Shown here: in pieces, positions 16,723 through 24,920 of the stretch
How positions within the stretch are numbered: position 1 is the stretch's first letter
Layout of the letters: each line of letters opens with the position of its first letter
Origin: an uncultured Gammaproteobacteria bacterium
Lineage (GTDB): Bacteria; Pseudomonadota; Gammaproteobacteria; Pseudomonadales; Pseudohongiellaceae
NCBI GenBank assembly: GCA_903853385.1
Contig: CAINTJ010000009.1
Span: 1-42,578 of the forward strand
Direction of reading: 5' to 3'
DNA: 42,578 bases
The notes under the pieces: generated by a model
What the model was told of the DNA's origin: nothing
Seen by the model: the letters and a program-made list of their open reading frames with translations, nothing else
Database searches by the model: none
Translations under genes and position numbers: made by a program

Positions 16723-16742
16723 TGGCCCTCCTGAGAGGGCCA
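16723..16742 (-). promoter_or_regulatory. Perfect hairpin between peptide gene and CPBP gene, containing AGGAGG
   Basis: An 8-bp perfect inverted repeat TGGCCCTC / GAGGGCCA with a 4-base loop, five bases after the peptide stop codon. On the transcript the sequence AGGAGG spans loop and 3' arm, 19 bases before the CPBP ATG. The hairpin could attenuate transcription, protect the short peptide mRNA 3' end, or mask ribosome binding. There is no long T-run, so it is not a classical terminator. Confidence 0.5.
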
Positions 16743-16747
16743 AAGAT

Positions 16748-16942
16748 TTAACAAGAATGAGTCATGTTATAAAGCCAGATGCCGAGGTCACTTCCCAGCT
16801 GGTTGAGGCCGGCAAAAAAATTTCCGACTTCTTGAGGGATCCTTTCGCCTAAGTTAGTGATCGAATCGGCAAAGTTAGGAGCAGTACAAACATCCGCCCC
16901 TCCGCTTACCAGCTCTGTATCCATCGCACTCAATACTTTCAT
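16748..16942 (-). CDS. Double-glycine-leader peptide, candidate bacteriocin or signal precursor
   Basis: A 64-aa peptide with a strong Shine-Dalgarno (AAAGGAG, 7 bases before the ATG). Its first 15 residues, MKVLSAMDTELVSGG, fit a double-glycine leader: Leu at -12, acidic residue at -8, Val at -4, Ser at -3 and Gly-Gly at -2/-1. Cleavage after the second Gly would release 49 residues beginning ADVCTAPN. The mature part is small and amphipathic, with Gly- and aromatic-rich stretches (GNFFAGLNQLG, GIWLYNM). It has just two cysteines, at mature positions 4 and 49, that could close a nearly full-length disulfide loop. Such precursors are normally cut and exported by ABC transporters with a C39 peptidase domain; none is in the window. 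The adjacent CPBP-family gene suggests a toxin/immunity pair. Target and activity are unknown. Confidence 0.65.
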   Translation of the reverse strand: MKVLSAMDTELVSGGADVCTAPNFADSITNLGERIPQEVGNFFAGLNQLGSDLGIWLYNMTHSC

Positions 16943-16959
16943 ATCAATCTCCTTTGATT

Positions 16960-16998
16960 GTTGAAGTTACCGCCCGTCCGTTGGGTGGCAACTTCAAC
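16960..16998 (-). promoter_or_regulatory. Long imperfect inverted repeat upstream of the peptide gene
   Basis: Arms GTTGAAGTTACCGCCC (16960-16975) and GGGTGGCAACTTCAAC (16983-16998) enclose a 7-base loop. Fourteen of sixteen positions pair; on the minus-strand RNA a G-U pair makes it fifteen. It lies 17 bases upstream of the peptide ATG, just before the Shine-Dalgarno. It could be a 5'-UTR structure, an operator, or the end of an upstream transcript. The rest of 16943-17162 shows nothing else I can support. Confidence 0.45.
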
Positions 16999-17162
16999 AT
17001 AGTAGAAATTGCTTTGGCTGCCAGTTTATTTCCGTCGGTTGTGCCGGATAGACTGTGTCAATGTCCAACGCAATGCACTTGTCGATGGTTAGGGCGATAG
17101 CGCTGCCGCCGGTAGTCCTCGCCGCAACAAGCAGCAGCGCCTGCTGGCAAATCCTGGCCAGG

Positions 17163-18800
17163 CTAGCTGCCGGCTTCTACCAGTTTCAGTTGTGGCTGCT
17201 CACCCGTGTGTACTGGCACCTGGCCCATGCCGGAGTGATAAATCGTGCTGCGGTTGCGGCCGCTGCGTTTGGCGTGATAAAGCGCCTTGTCGGCCAGCTG
17301 CACGGTTTGTTCGAAACTGAGATTCTGCTGATAGCCCGCCACGCCAATGCTGATGGTGACACGGCGCTCGCCGAGACCGTTGATGACCATGGTCTCCACC
17401 TTTTGCCTGATACGTTCTGCCAGTGCTTGTGCTTGCAACAGATCAGTGTTGCCGGCAACCAATAAAAATTCTTCACCGCCGATGCGGCCGAGGCTATCGG
17501 TCTGCCGCATCATGTCGGTGATGGTTACGCTCAGCGCTTTCAAGACCTCATCGCCGGTGGCATGGCCAAAACTATCGTTGACGGATTTGAAATGATCCAC
17601 ATCGAACGCCAAACAAGTCACCGGTTGTAGATAGCGTCTGGCGCGCAGCCATTCCTGACGACCCGCCTCCATGATGGCGCGCCGGTTGAACACCTCGGTA
17701 AGTTCGTCGGTGGTAGCCAGGCTGTGCAGCAGCCGCGCAGTGCCTGAACCGCGCCAGAGCATGTAGCCCAGCAGCAGTGCCAGCGTAACCGCCAGTATCA
17801 AAACCCACAGCTGCAATTTCAGCAGGTGCGGCCTTTGTTCCAGCAGGCCTTTTTGCGAAGCGCTCAGCTGTTCCAGCTTGGTATTGCTGTCAATGTAATG
17901 ACGCAAATCCAGTTCTTCGCGTAGGCGTTGCGTGGATTCATTGCTGATTTGCGCGAGTTCGGCTTGCAGCAAGTCCGAGTAGGTGCGCTGCATCTTGAGC
18001 GCAGTGATGTATTCATTGAGTTGTTCATAAGCCTGGCTGAGACCGCGATAGGCGTGAACCACAGCAGAGTTGAGTCCGGCGTCGAGCAAGAGCGGCACTG
18101 CTTCCTGGTAATAAGCAATGGCTTGCCGGGGCTGGTTCAGCAACAAGGTCACATCGGCCAGGTTGCGCAACACGGCGGCCCGTTGTTTTTCGTCATGCAG
18201 GTCCGAGAATTGTTGCTCGGCTTTCATCAGCAGGCTTTGTGCCAGTGGCAGATCACTTCTGGCCTGGGCATTGACCCCGAGCGCCTTGTTGGCATAAGCC
18301 TAGCCACTTTTGTCGTTGAGTGTGCGACTGAGCACCAGCGACTGCTGAAACAAGCTCTGGGCTGCATCAAACTGCTTCAGCGAAGCCACCACATGGCCGA
18401 GATTGAAATACGACGCAGCCAGCGCCTGTTGATCGCCACTTTGTTCATCAAGTGTAATCAGTTTGCGGTAGTACTGGCCAGCTTGTGCCAGCTCGTTGTT
18501 ACTGTAATACAGTGATGCCAGAGAGTTGAGCACATTACGCTCGAGCTTTTCGTCATGGGCGAGTTCGAGCAGGTTGTAGGCGTCAGTGAGGCGGGCAGTA
18601 GCCAGGTCGTATTGGGTGTGAGCAATGGCCGCGTCGGCGGCTGTCACCAGTTCCACAATTTGTTTGGCGGCTTGTTGTGAAGTGACCGGAGTGCCAGGCG
18701 CTACTGTACTGACTGTTTGCGCCTGCAAGTGTGAACAGCATGAATAATAAACCAGAAGCAGGCAGCCGCTGAATATATTAATGCTTGCGCGTACAGTCAT
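17163..18800 (-). pseudogene. TPR-membrane-GGDEF diguanylate cyclase interrupted by an in-frame amber codon
   Basis: One continuous frame of 545 codons is interrupted only by TAG at codon 167 (18300-18302). Before it lie a signal peptide and TPR-like helices (SGDQQALAASYFNLGHVVAS, FDAAQSLFQQSLVLSR); after it more TPRs, a membrane segment (about 330-348, LWVLILAVTLALLLGYML) and a GGDEF domain. The GGDEF signature is an intact GGEEF near 440-444, with the inhibitory-site motif RQTD five residues before it. Protein sequence is well preserved on both sides, and TPR periodicity runs through the stop (KSG-stop-AYANKALG). So this is either a recent nonsense mutation (CAG or TGG to TAG), a sequencing error, or a suppressed codon. 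If intact it would sense a periplasmic cue through TPRs and make c-di-GMP. It follows the HDOD gene after 3 bases. Confidence 0.8.
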
Positions 18801-18803
18801 GGC

Positions 18804-19616
18804 TCAGGCGCTCTTGGCAAGTTTGAGTTCGTTGTGCTGGGTAATGCCCAGTTTGTTGAACGCGGGAATGGCCTTGAGATTCTTGATTTCATGAAATTCG
18901 GTTTTCTTGTGATCACTCATCATGTTGGCCACGATGATCAAATCGACGTAATCGGGTGGCCCCTCACTTTCATACTGTAAATTTTCATGGTGGGCAGCCA
19001 CTGCCAGGATTTCATCGCTGAAGTCCCAGTGCTTGAGAATGGCGGTGCCAATTTCCAGATGGGCTTTTTGGATCAGGCGATCAAGCTGGGCTTCATCAAT
19101 CAATAACTGGGGGTAATCCTCGGCCAGCGCGACGATCGGCAGCACGCCGATGTCATGCAGCAATCCGCCCAGCATGGCCTGGTCGATCTGCAAATGCTTG
19201 TGCGGACGCGCCAGCTCCATTGCCAATTCGGATACTTCGGTGGCATGGGCCCAGTAAGTGCGCAGCTTGTTGTCGGTCAGCTCGGTGGTGGACTGGAACA
19301 GTTGCTCCATCACCATGCCAGTGACGATATTCTTGACCATCGTACCGCCCAGTCGCATCACCGCCAGGTCGACTGAATTAAAGGGGTTACGCATGCGAAA
19401 GGCCGGGCTGTTGGCTATTTGTACTACCCGGGCTGCCAGCGCCGGATCCTTGTTGATGAGCTTGCAGATATCGGCCAGCGAACTGCGTTCGTCTTGGGCC
19501 AACTCGCGGATGCGGATTGCCATTTCCGGCATGCTGGGCAACAGCAGGGTATTGTGCGATAGCTGGGAATAAAGCTCGTCCAGAAACACGGTTTCTACAT
19601 TGTCATACGTACTCAT
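18804..19616 (-). CDS. HDOD domain protein
   Basis: A 270-aa cytoplasmic protein starting at MSTYDNVETVFL. An HDOD domain covers most of it: LPSMPEMAIRIRELAQDERS, then the DPALAARVVQIANSP block and GGLLHDIGVL in the second half. HDOD proteins resemble HD-type hydrolases but usually lack activity and act as regulators of signalling, competence or motility. The open frame extends 104 codons upstream, but that part is not HDOD-like and crosses an intergenic region divergent from the ABM gene. The TPR-GGDEF gene starts 3 bases downstream, so the two form one operon and probably one c-di-GMP-related pathway. Confidence 0.85.
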   Translation of the reverse strand: MSTYDNVETVFLDELYSQLSHNTLLLPSMPEMAIRIRELAQDERSSLADICKLINKDPALAARVVQIANSPAFRMRNPFNSVDLAVMRLGGTMVKNIVTGMVMEQLFQSTTELTDNKLRTYWAHATEVSELAMELARPHKHLQIDQAMLGGLLHDIGVLPIVALAEDYPQLLIDEAQLDRLIQKAHLEIGTAILKHWDFSDEILAVAAHHENLQYESEGPPDYVDLIIVANMMSDHKKTEFHEIKNLKAIPAFNKLGITQHNELKLAKSA

Positions 19617-19799
19617 AGGGTCCGGTTCCGGTATCAGACTGAATTTGCCCAGGCCAGAGGATTTTTTGATACTCTCTGTTACATGTGTTACGACGGATTT
19701 CCTGAAAACTAAACCGGGACAGACCACGGTTTCCCGGAGACAATCCACCAATGAATCTGGGGAGCAGCTTGCATGTGCCGGCCCCCACCGGAGGCAATA

Positions 19800-20093
19800 A
19801 TGCGTATAGGGGTATTGGCCAATCTGCGAATCAAGCCGGGCGTGAATGCGGAATTCGAAGCCGCCTTCCGGCGTTTCCAGCAAACGGTGCGCAGCAGCGA
19901 GCCGGGCGCAGTTTATTTCGGGCTGCATCGCTCACGAACCGATGCCTGCGCCTATACTGTGGTGGAGCAATACCGGGATGGTGCGGCGTTCGAAAGCCAT
20001 CAGCAAACCCCGCATTACCTGGCCATCCCCGTCACTTTTGGTGCATTTATGGCAGGCCCGCCGCAGATAGAAGTACTGGATGCAGTTGAATAA
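19800..20093 (+). CDS. Antibiotic biosynthesis monooxygenase (ABM) fold protein
   Basis: A 97-aa protein from the ATG at 19800, with GGAGG six bases upstream. MRIGVLANLRIKPGVNAEFE, then a helix with an Arg/Phe face, then AVYFGLHRSRTDACAYTVVEQY and ESHQQTPHYLA show the dimeric alpha-beta ferredoxin-like fold of ABM/YgiN proteins. The His pair in the last helix is typical. These act as quinol or small-aromatic oxygenases or have no known activity; the substrate cannot be told here. It is separated from the divergent HDOD gene by 183 bases in which I see no clear promoter, and is followed after 16 bases by the M13 peptidase gene. Confidence 0.8.
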   Translation: MRIGVLANLRIKPGVNAEFEAAFRRFQQTVRSSEPGAVYFGLHRSRTDACAYTVVEQYRDGAAFESHQQTPHYLAIPVTFGAFMAGPPQIEVLDAVE

Positions 20094-20109
20094 TATTTCG
20101 AGGTTACCG

Positions 20110-22176
20110 ATGTTTCGTCAATCATTGCTTCCCGTCGCCATGGTGTTGGCGCTGACCGCCTGCAGTCCATCCGCTGACAAGACCGCTGATGCCGGCGCAG
20201 CTCCTGCTGCCACTCCGGCACCGGCACTGGGTTCCGGGGTGGAACAGGCCAATTTTGATGCCGCAATTGCACCAGGCGATGATTTCTATCGCTACATCAA
20301 TGGTACCTGGTTGCGAAATACGCCGATTCCGGCCGAGAAGTCCAACTATGGCGCCTTTACCGTGCTGGCGGATGACGCCGAAGCCAACCTGCGTACGCTG
20401 ATCGAACAGGCCGGGGCTCAAACCGCACCTGCGGGCACGGATACCCAGAAAGTAGGCGACTTCTTCAAGAGCTTCATGGATGAGAGCAGACTGGAGGAGC
20501 TGGGTGCCAAACCAATCCAGTCCGTGTTGCAACAGATTGCTGCTACCAAAAGCCGGGAAGACTTGCTGGTGCTATCAGCCGATCTCAACCGCATCGGTGT
20601 GCAGATCCCGGCCGGCATCTTCATCGATAACGATGCCAAACAGTCAGACCACTACATTACCTATCTGAGTCAGTCAGGCCTCGGACTGCCTGATCGCGAC
20701 TGGTACTTGAGCGACGATAACAAGACCCACAAGGACGCACGCACTGCCTACGTCACCTATATCACCAGGATGCTGACCCTGGCCGGCTATAACCGTGCAA
20801 AAGTGGCATCCACGGCAGTACTCAATATTGAAACCCGGCTGGCTGAAGCGCATTGGGACAAGGTGAAGGATCGGCAGGCGGATCTTACTTATAACAAGAA
20901 GACGCTCGATGATATGCACAGCATGGCAGGCACTATTGACTGGCGGAAGCTGTTGCAGGCTTTGGGAGTCAATGAAACCAGTGTGGTCGTGCAGGAGCCG
21001 AGTTACCTTGAGGCATTGGGCAAGATCTGGCCGCAAGTACCGCTGCAAGACTGGCAGGATTATTTCACCTTCAAAACCGTGGATGCCTTCGCCTCCGATC
21101 TGAGCGATGCCTTTGTGCAGGCGCAATTCGATTTCAAGGGGCGGGTGCTCAATGGCCAGCAAGCGCTGAAACCGCGCTGGAAACTCGGGGTTGATGCCGT
21201 CGACGAAGCCCTGGGTGAAGTGGTGGGCAAGCTCTATGTCGAAAATTATTTCAAGGAAGCTGCCAAGCAGCGCATGGACCAGTTGGTGGAAAATCTGCGC
21301 GGCTCCTTCAAGGCCGGTATCGATGAGCTGGAATGGATGACCCCGGCCACCCGTGCGGCGGCACAGCAAAAACTCGCCAAGTTCAATACCAAGATCGGCT
21401 ATCCCAAGACCTGGAAGGATTATTCGGCACTCAGTGTGGATGCCGCTGATCTGGTGGGCAATGTCATGCGTTCGCGCCGGGTTGAGCATCAGCGTGCCGT
21501 CGACAAGCTCGGCAAGCCGATCAATCGTGATGAGTGGTTGATGACACCGTATACGGTCAACGCCTATTACAATCCGCCGATGAACGAAGTGGTATTCCCG
21601 GCAGCGATTTTGCAACCGCCGTTCTTCAATGTGGCCGCCAATGATGCGGTCAACTATGGCGGCATTGGTGCGGTAATAGGCCATGAATTCAGCCACGGCT
21701 TTGATGATCAGGGCCGCAAATACGATGGCGATGGCAACCTGCGGGAATGGTGGACCGAGGCCGACGCCAAAGCCTTTTCCGAGCGCGCCAACAAGTTGGT
21801 GGCGCAGTACAGCCAGTTCGAAGTATTGCCAGGCAAATTCCTCAACGGAGAATTCACGCTCGGTGAAAACATCGGTGATTTGAGTGGGCTGGCAGTGGCT
21901 TATCGTGCTTACAAGATGTCGCTCAAGGGCAAGGACGACCAGGTGATCGACGGCTTTACCGGCGATCAGCGCTTCTTCATTGGCTGGGCCCAGGTGTGGC
22001 GCCGGCTCTATCGCAATGAAAACCTGGAAGTGCGCCTCACTTCCGACCCGCACTCGCACAGCGAAGCCAGAGCCAATGGCGTGGTGCGCAATTTCGAGCC
22101 ATGGTATCAGGCCTTTAACATCCAGCCCGGCAGCAAGCTCTATCTGAAGCCGGAACAGCGGGTAAAGATCTGGTAG
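20110..22176 (+). CDS. M13 family zinc metallopeptidase lipoprotein (PepO/neprilysin-like)
   Basis: A 688-aa protein from MFRQSLLPVAMVLALTAC. The lipobox LTAC makes Cys18 the lipidation site, so it is an outer- or inner-membrane-anchored periplasmic enzyme. A Pro/Ala-rich linker precedes the M13 N-terminal domain (DDFYRYINGTWL). The zinc site is HEFSH (H525, E526, H529), with the third ligand in GENIGDLSG (E586). NAYYNPPMNEVVFPAAILQPP and the C-terminal end in a Trp (VKIW) are family hallmarks. It should cleave oligopeptides or small proteins in the envelope. It may share a transcript with the ABM gene. Confidence 0.95.
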   Translation: MFRQSLLPVAMVLALTACSPSADKTADAGAAPAATPAPALGSGVEQANFDAAIAPGDDFYRYINGTWLRNTPIPAEKSNYGAFTVLADDAEANLRTLIEQAGAQTAPAGTDTQKVGDFFKSFMDESRLEELGAKPIQSVLQQIAATKSREDLLVLSADLNRIGVQIPAGIFIDNDAKQSDHYITYLSQSGLGLPDRDWYLSDDNKTHKDARTAYVTYITRMLTLAGYNRAKVASTAVLNIETRLAEAHWDKVKDRQADLTYNKKTLDDMHSMAGTIDWRKLLQALGVNETSVVVQEPSYLEALGKIWPQVPLQDWQDYFTFKTVDAFASDLSDAFVQAQFDFKGRVLNGQQALKPRWKLGVDAVDEALGEVVGKLYVENYFKEAAKQRMDQLVENLRGSFKAGIDELEWMTPATRAAAQQKLAKFNTKIGYPKTWKDYSALSVDAADLVGNVMRSRRVEHQRAVDKLGKPINRDEWLMTPYTVNAYYNPPMNEVVFPAAILQPPFFNVAANDAVNYGGIGAVIGHEFSHGFDDQGRKYDGDGNLREWWTEADAKAFSERANKLVAQYSQFEVLPGKFLNGEFTLGENIGDLSGLAVAYRAYKMSLKGKDDQVIDGFTGDQRFFIGWAQVWRRLYRNENLEVRLTSDPHSHSEARANGVVRNFEPWYQAFNIQPGSKLYLKPEQRVKIW

Positions 22177-22193
22177 GCAGGAGACAGACCACG

Positions 22194-22227
22194 ATTAAAC
22201 AAGGGGCACACAGCGCCCTGGTTTAAT
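22194..22227. terminator. Hairpin between convergent genes, probable bidirectional terminator
   Basis: ATTAAACAAGGG pairs with CCCTGGTTTAAT with a single mismatch, between the M13 peptidase stop and the stop codon of the opposing synthase-like gene, whose TAA lies inside the right arm. AT-rich ends on both sides fit a bidirectional terminator, although the T-runs are short. Confidence 0.5.
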
Positions 22228-23152
22228 TGTTGAGCTGGTTAACCGGCGAATACTGATCGGTGATGATGCGTTCCTTGGTGTCCCAGTCGGTATCGGCGTG
22301 GATGTACTGCAGCATTTCATCAAGCGAAACATCAAAGCCTGCCAGACGGTCGCCGAGGGCGGCAGCACGCTGCTTCAGTGTGGCGGCATCCGGCAGCGCT
22401 TGCGGGGTGGCAACAATGATGCGATTGCCGCTCGTGTTCATGCGGATGTTGAAGAACTTGCCGAATACTTTTGCGTAGGTTTGCGACTCGGCGGAATAGA
22501 GCCGGCTGCCGGAAAAAGTATTGGCAACCACCATGCCGCTATCGCCCAGCAACTTTTTCACTTCTTCAAAAAATTCGGCAGTCATCAGGTGCTCGGGAAT
22601 ATAGTCACCGTTGAAGGCGTCAAGAATCACCAGATCAAATTTTTCGCCGCGCAGGCCGGCGCGTTTTACATAAAGACGACCGTCTTCTTCTGCCACGCTG
22701 ATCTTGTTGGTGGCAGTGAAATCAAAATAGGTATGCGCCACCTTCACCACGGCCACATCGATTTCGGCAATTATGATGTTTGCCTGCGGAAACAGCGTGC
22801 TGTAGGTGTGCACCAGGGTGCCGCCGCCCAGTCCGACGATCAGGATGCGTTTGGGATGGTCCTGCACCAGCAGGCTGGTCAGCACCATCTTGGCGTAGGG
22901 AAACACCAGCTTGTCGTGATCCTTCAGAAACCGGCAGCTCTGGTTCTGGCCGTCCAGTTCCGCCACGGTGAACCGCATGCAGCGGCGTGAGCCATCTTCC
23001 GTGACCAGAATGTTGCGATACAGCGAGCGCTCCTGATGAATGGTCCGCAGCTGGCCCTGAGCCTGTACAGTGCCGGCGCTGCAGCACAGCAGCAACAGCC
23101 AAAGTGCTGGCGCCAGTCTGGATTTGGTGGTGAGAGCGGGAGTTTTCATCAT
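22223..23152 (-). CDS. Exported spermidine synthase-like protein
   Basis: A 309-aa protein (start MMKTPALTTK). A hydrophobic signal peptide (ALWLLLLCCSAGTVQAQG) is followed by a Rossmann-fold methyltransferase-like domain of the polyamine aminopropyltransferase family: ILIVGLGGGTLVHTYSTLFP for nucleotide binding, EIDVAVVKVA, and DAFNGDYIPEHLMT at the catalytic Asp. The substrate side is not diagnostic. Many relatives are fused to a multi-spanning membrane domain; here that domain is the separate gene immediately upstream (21-base gap). A synthase of this type outside the cytoplasm would lack decarboxylated SAM, so either the hydrophobic segment is a membrane anchor with the domain inside, or the protein does something else. 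Confidence 0.75.
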   Translation of the reverse strand: MMKTPALTTKSRLAPALWLLLLCCSAGTVQAQGQLRTIHQERSLYRNILVTEDGSRRCMRFTVAELDGQNQSCRFLKDHDKLVFPYAKMVLTSLLVQDHPKRILIVGLGGGTLVHTYSTLFPQANIIIAEIDVAVVKVAHTYFDFTATNKISVAEEDGRLYVKRAGLRGEKFDLVILDAFNGDYIPEHLMTAEFFEEVKKLLGDSGMVVANTFSGSRLYSAESQTYAKVFGKFFNIRMNTSGNRIIVATPQALPDAATLKQRAAALGDRLAGFDVSLDEMLQYIHADTDWDTKERIITDQYSPVNQLNN

Positions 23153-23173
23153 AAAGCTCGGCAATAACAAGGT

Positions 23174-23824
23174 TCAGGAAGGAAGGGCAGGGGTGATTGC
23201 GGCTTTGCGGCCCACCACCAGGGCCAGCGCACCGGCCAGCAACAATGCCACCGCCATCGTAAGCAGGATCTGATTCACCTCAAACCACAGCACCAGATAA
23301 AACGAAGTGGCCAGCGTGCCAAAGGCGCTGCCCAGCGTGGATATGAAATAGAGCAGGCCGGCTATTTGGCCACTGCGCTCGTGTTCCACTACCAGCAGCC
23401 GCACTGAATACGGCGCAATCATGCCCATCACCGCGGTGGGCAGGAAGAACAGCAGCATTGACACCAGCAGCGAGCCATAGCGCGGATCCTGCATGCGCAG
23501 AAACAGTGCTTCCATGATTTCATTGCCAAAAAAAATCAAAGGCAGCAGCAACACGGCTGCCGCAATATAAAAAGTGCCATAACGCGACAGGCGCGGCTGG
23601 TGCAGCGACAGGTGGCCACCGGCCAGGTAGCCCAGCGACAACGACAGCATGAATACAGTAATGATGCTGCCCCACACATATATGCTGCTGCCGAAGTAGG
23701 GCGCCAGAATGCGGCCGCCCAGCAGTTCAATCGCCATGATGATGAAGCCGCTGATGAAGGCAAGGCACAGCACCAGCGTGTTGTGGTGGCGCGGGGCGAC
23801 AGGGGTGGGTGACTTTGCAGGCAT
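23174..23824 (-). CDS. Membrane half of a split MFS-like/spermidine synthase system
   Basis: A 216-aa integral membrane protein with about six hydrophobic helices. FISGFIIMAIELLGGRILAP and SSIYVWGSIITVFMLSLSLG at the start, and FFLPTAVMGMIAPYSVRLL in the middle, are typical of the membrane part of fused 'MFS/spermidine synthase' proteins. It is upstream of and on the same strand as the exported synthase-like gene, 21 bases apart, so the usual fusion is encoded as two adjacent proteins. It is divergent from the stomatin gene; the intervening 134 bases show no clear promoter by eye. Confidence 0.75.
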   Translation of the reverse strand: MPAKSPTPVAPRHHNTLVLCLAFISGFIIMAIELLGGRILAPYFGSSIYVWGSIITVFMLSLSLGYLAGGHLSLHQPRLSRYGTFYIAAAVLLLPLIFFGNEIMEALFLRMQDPRYGSLLVSMLLFFLPTAVMGMIAPYSVRLLVVEHERSGQIAGLLYFISTLGSAFGTLATSFYLVLWFEVNQILLTMAVALLLAGALALVVGRKAAITPALPS

Positions 23825-23958
23825 TGAGCAGGCTTCCAGGGGGGCGCCGGCAGTATAGCAAAGCCGCTGGCTCGCAGAACTTTAATACATATGATATTGA
23901 TGCACGGCACCCTGCGGGGCTGCCTGTGATAGTGGTCAATGATAACCGGGAGGCAAAG

Positions 23959-24906
23959 ATGGAAAGTCTGCTCAATATGGTAATAAGTCCTGCGGGCGTG
24001 ATTTTGCTGCTGGTGGTGGTGACACTCAAAACCGGCATCAAGTTTGTGCCCCAAAACCGTGCCTACGTGGTGGAGCGCTTTGGCAAATACCATGGCACCA
24101 AAGAGGCCGGCCTCAATTTCATCGTACCGTTCATCGACCGGATCGCCGCGGATCGCTCGCTGAAAGAGCAGGCTATCGAGGTGCCGAAGCAGGGCGGCAT
24201 CACCCGGGACAACATCTCGCTGTCGGTAGATGGGGTGCTGTATTTCCGCGTGCTGGATCCTTACAAGGCCACTTATGGCGTCGACAACTACATCTTCGCG
24301 GTCATCCAGCTGGCGCAAACCACCATGCGCTCCGAACTTGGCAAGCTCGAACTCGACAAGACCTTTGAAGAGCGCGAGTTGCTCAACAACAAGATTGTGG
24401 CCTCGATCAATGAAGCCTCGGCGGCGTGGGGCATCCAGGTGATGCGCTACGAGATCAAGGACATCGTGCCGCCGGCGTCGATCATGGATGCCATGGAAGC
24501 TCAGATGAAGGCTGAACGGGTCAAACGCGCGAAAATTCTTGAGTCGGAAGGCGGGCGGCAGGCGGCGATCAATGCAGCTGAGGGCCAGAAGGCGTCGGTA
24601 GTGCTGGCGGCGGAAGGGCAGAAAGAGCAGGCGGTGCTGAAAGCGGAAGGCGAGGCGCAAGCCATCCTGGCGGTTGCAGCGGCACAGGCTGCTGCGCTGC
24701 GCCAGATTGGCGAAGCTGCCAATAGTGATGCGGGCCAGAAGGCCGTACAGCTGGATCTTGCCACCAAGGCCATCGCGGCCCGTCATGCAATCGCCAAAGA
24801 CAGCACCATAGTGTTGTTGCCGGATGGGGCCACTGAAGCCTCAGCAGTAGTGGCGCAGGCGATGACCATCATCAATCAGCTCAACAAGGGCAATGGTAAT
24901 AAATAG
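23959..24906 (+). CDS. SPFH/stomatin family protein (QmcA/paraslipin-like)
   Basis: A 315-aa protein from MESLLNMVISPAG, with GGGAGG upstream. An N-terminal membrane hairpin (about 8-25) is followed by the SPFH/band-7 domain (VPQNRAYVVERFGKYHGTKE, then DNISLSVDGVLYFRVLDPYK and ELGKLELDKTFEERELLNNK). A long Ala/Glu/Gln coiled coil with repeated AEGQK units (about 195-260) follows. Such proteins form large cages on the inner membrane that organise lipids and membrane proteases. It is followed after 14 bases by an NfeD gene, the standard partner. Confidence 0.92.
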   Translation: MESLLNMVISPAGVILLLVVVTLKTGIKFVPQNRAYVVERFGKYHGTKEAGLNFIVPFIDRIAADRSLKEQAIEVPKQGGITRDNISLSVDGVLYFRVLDPYKATYGVDNYIFAVIQLAQTTMRSELGKLELDKTFEERELLNNKIVASINEASAAWGIQVMRYEIKDIVPPASIMDAMEAQMKAERVKRAKILESEGGRQAAINAAEGQKASVVLAAEGQKEQAVLKAEGEAQAILAVAAAQAAALRQIGEAANSDAGQKAVQLDLATKAIAARHAIAKDSTIVLLPDGATEASAVVAQAMTIINQLNKGNGNK

Positions 24907-24920
24907 GGAGCGCTTGAATC

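Noticed and set aside
16741-16743. TTG start adding 12 residues to the CPBP protein
   Set aside because: It would begin inside the hairpin with no ribosome-binding site; the ATG at 16707 gives a normal membrane-protein N-terminus.
20674-22059. 461-codon open frame on the minus strand inside the M13 peptidase gene
   Set aside because: It is fully antisense to a well-supported gene, has no ribosome-binding site and shows no domain-like sequence; it follows from codon bias of the real gene.
24580-24670. Apparent repeats in the stomatin gene (AEGQK units)
   Set aside because: Normal coiled-coil periodicity of SPFH proteins, not a DNA repeat element.
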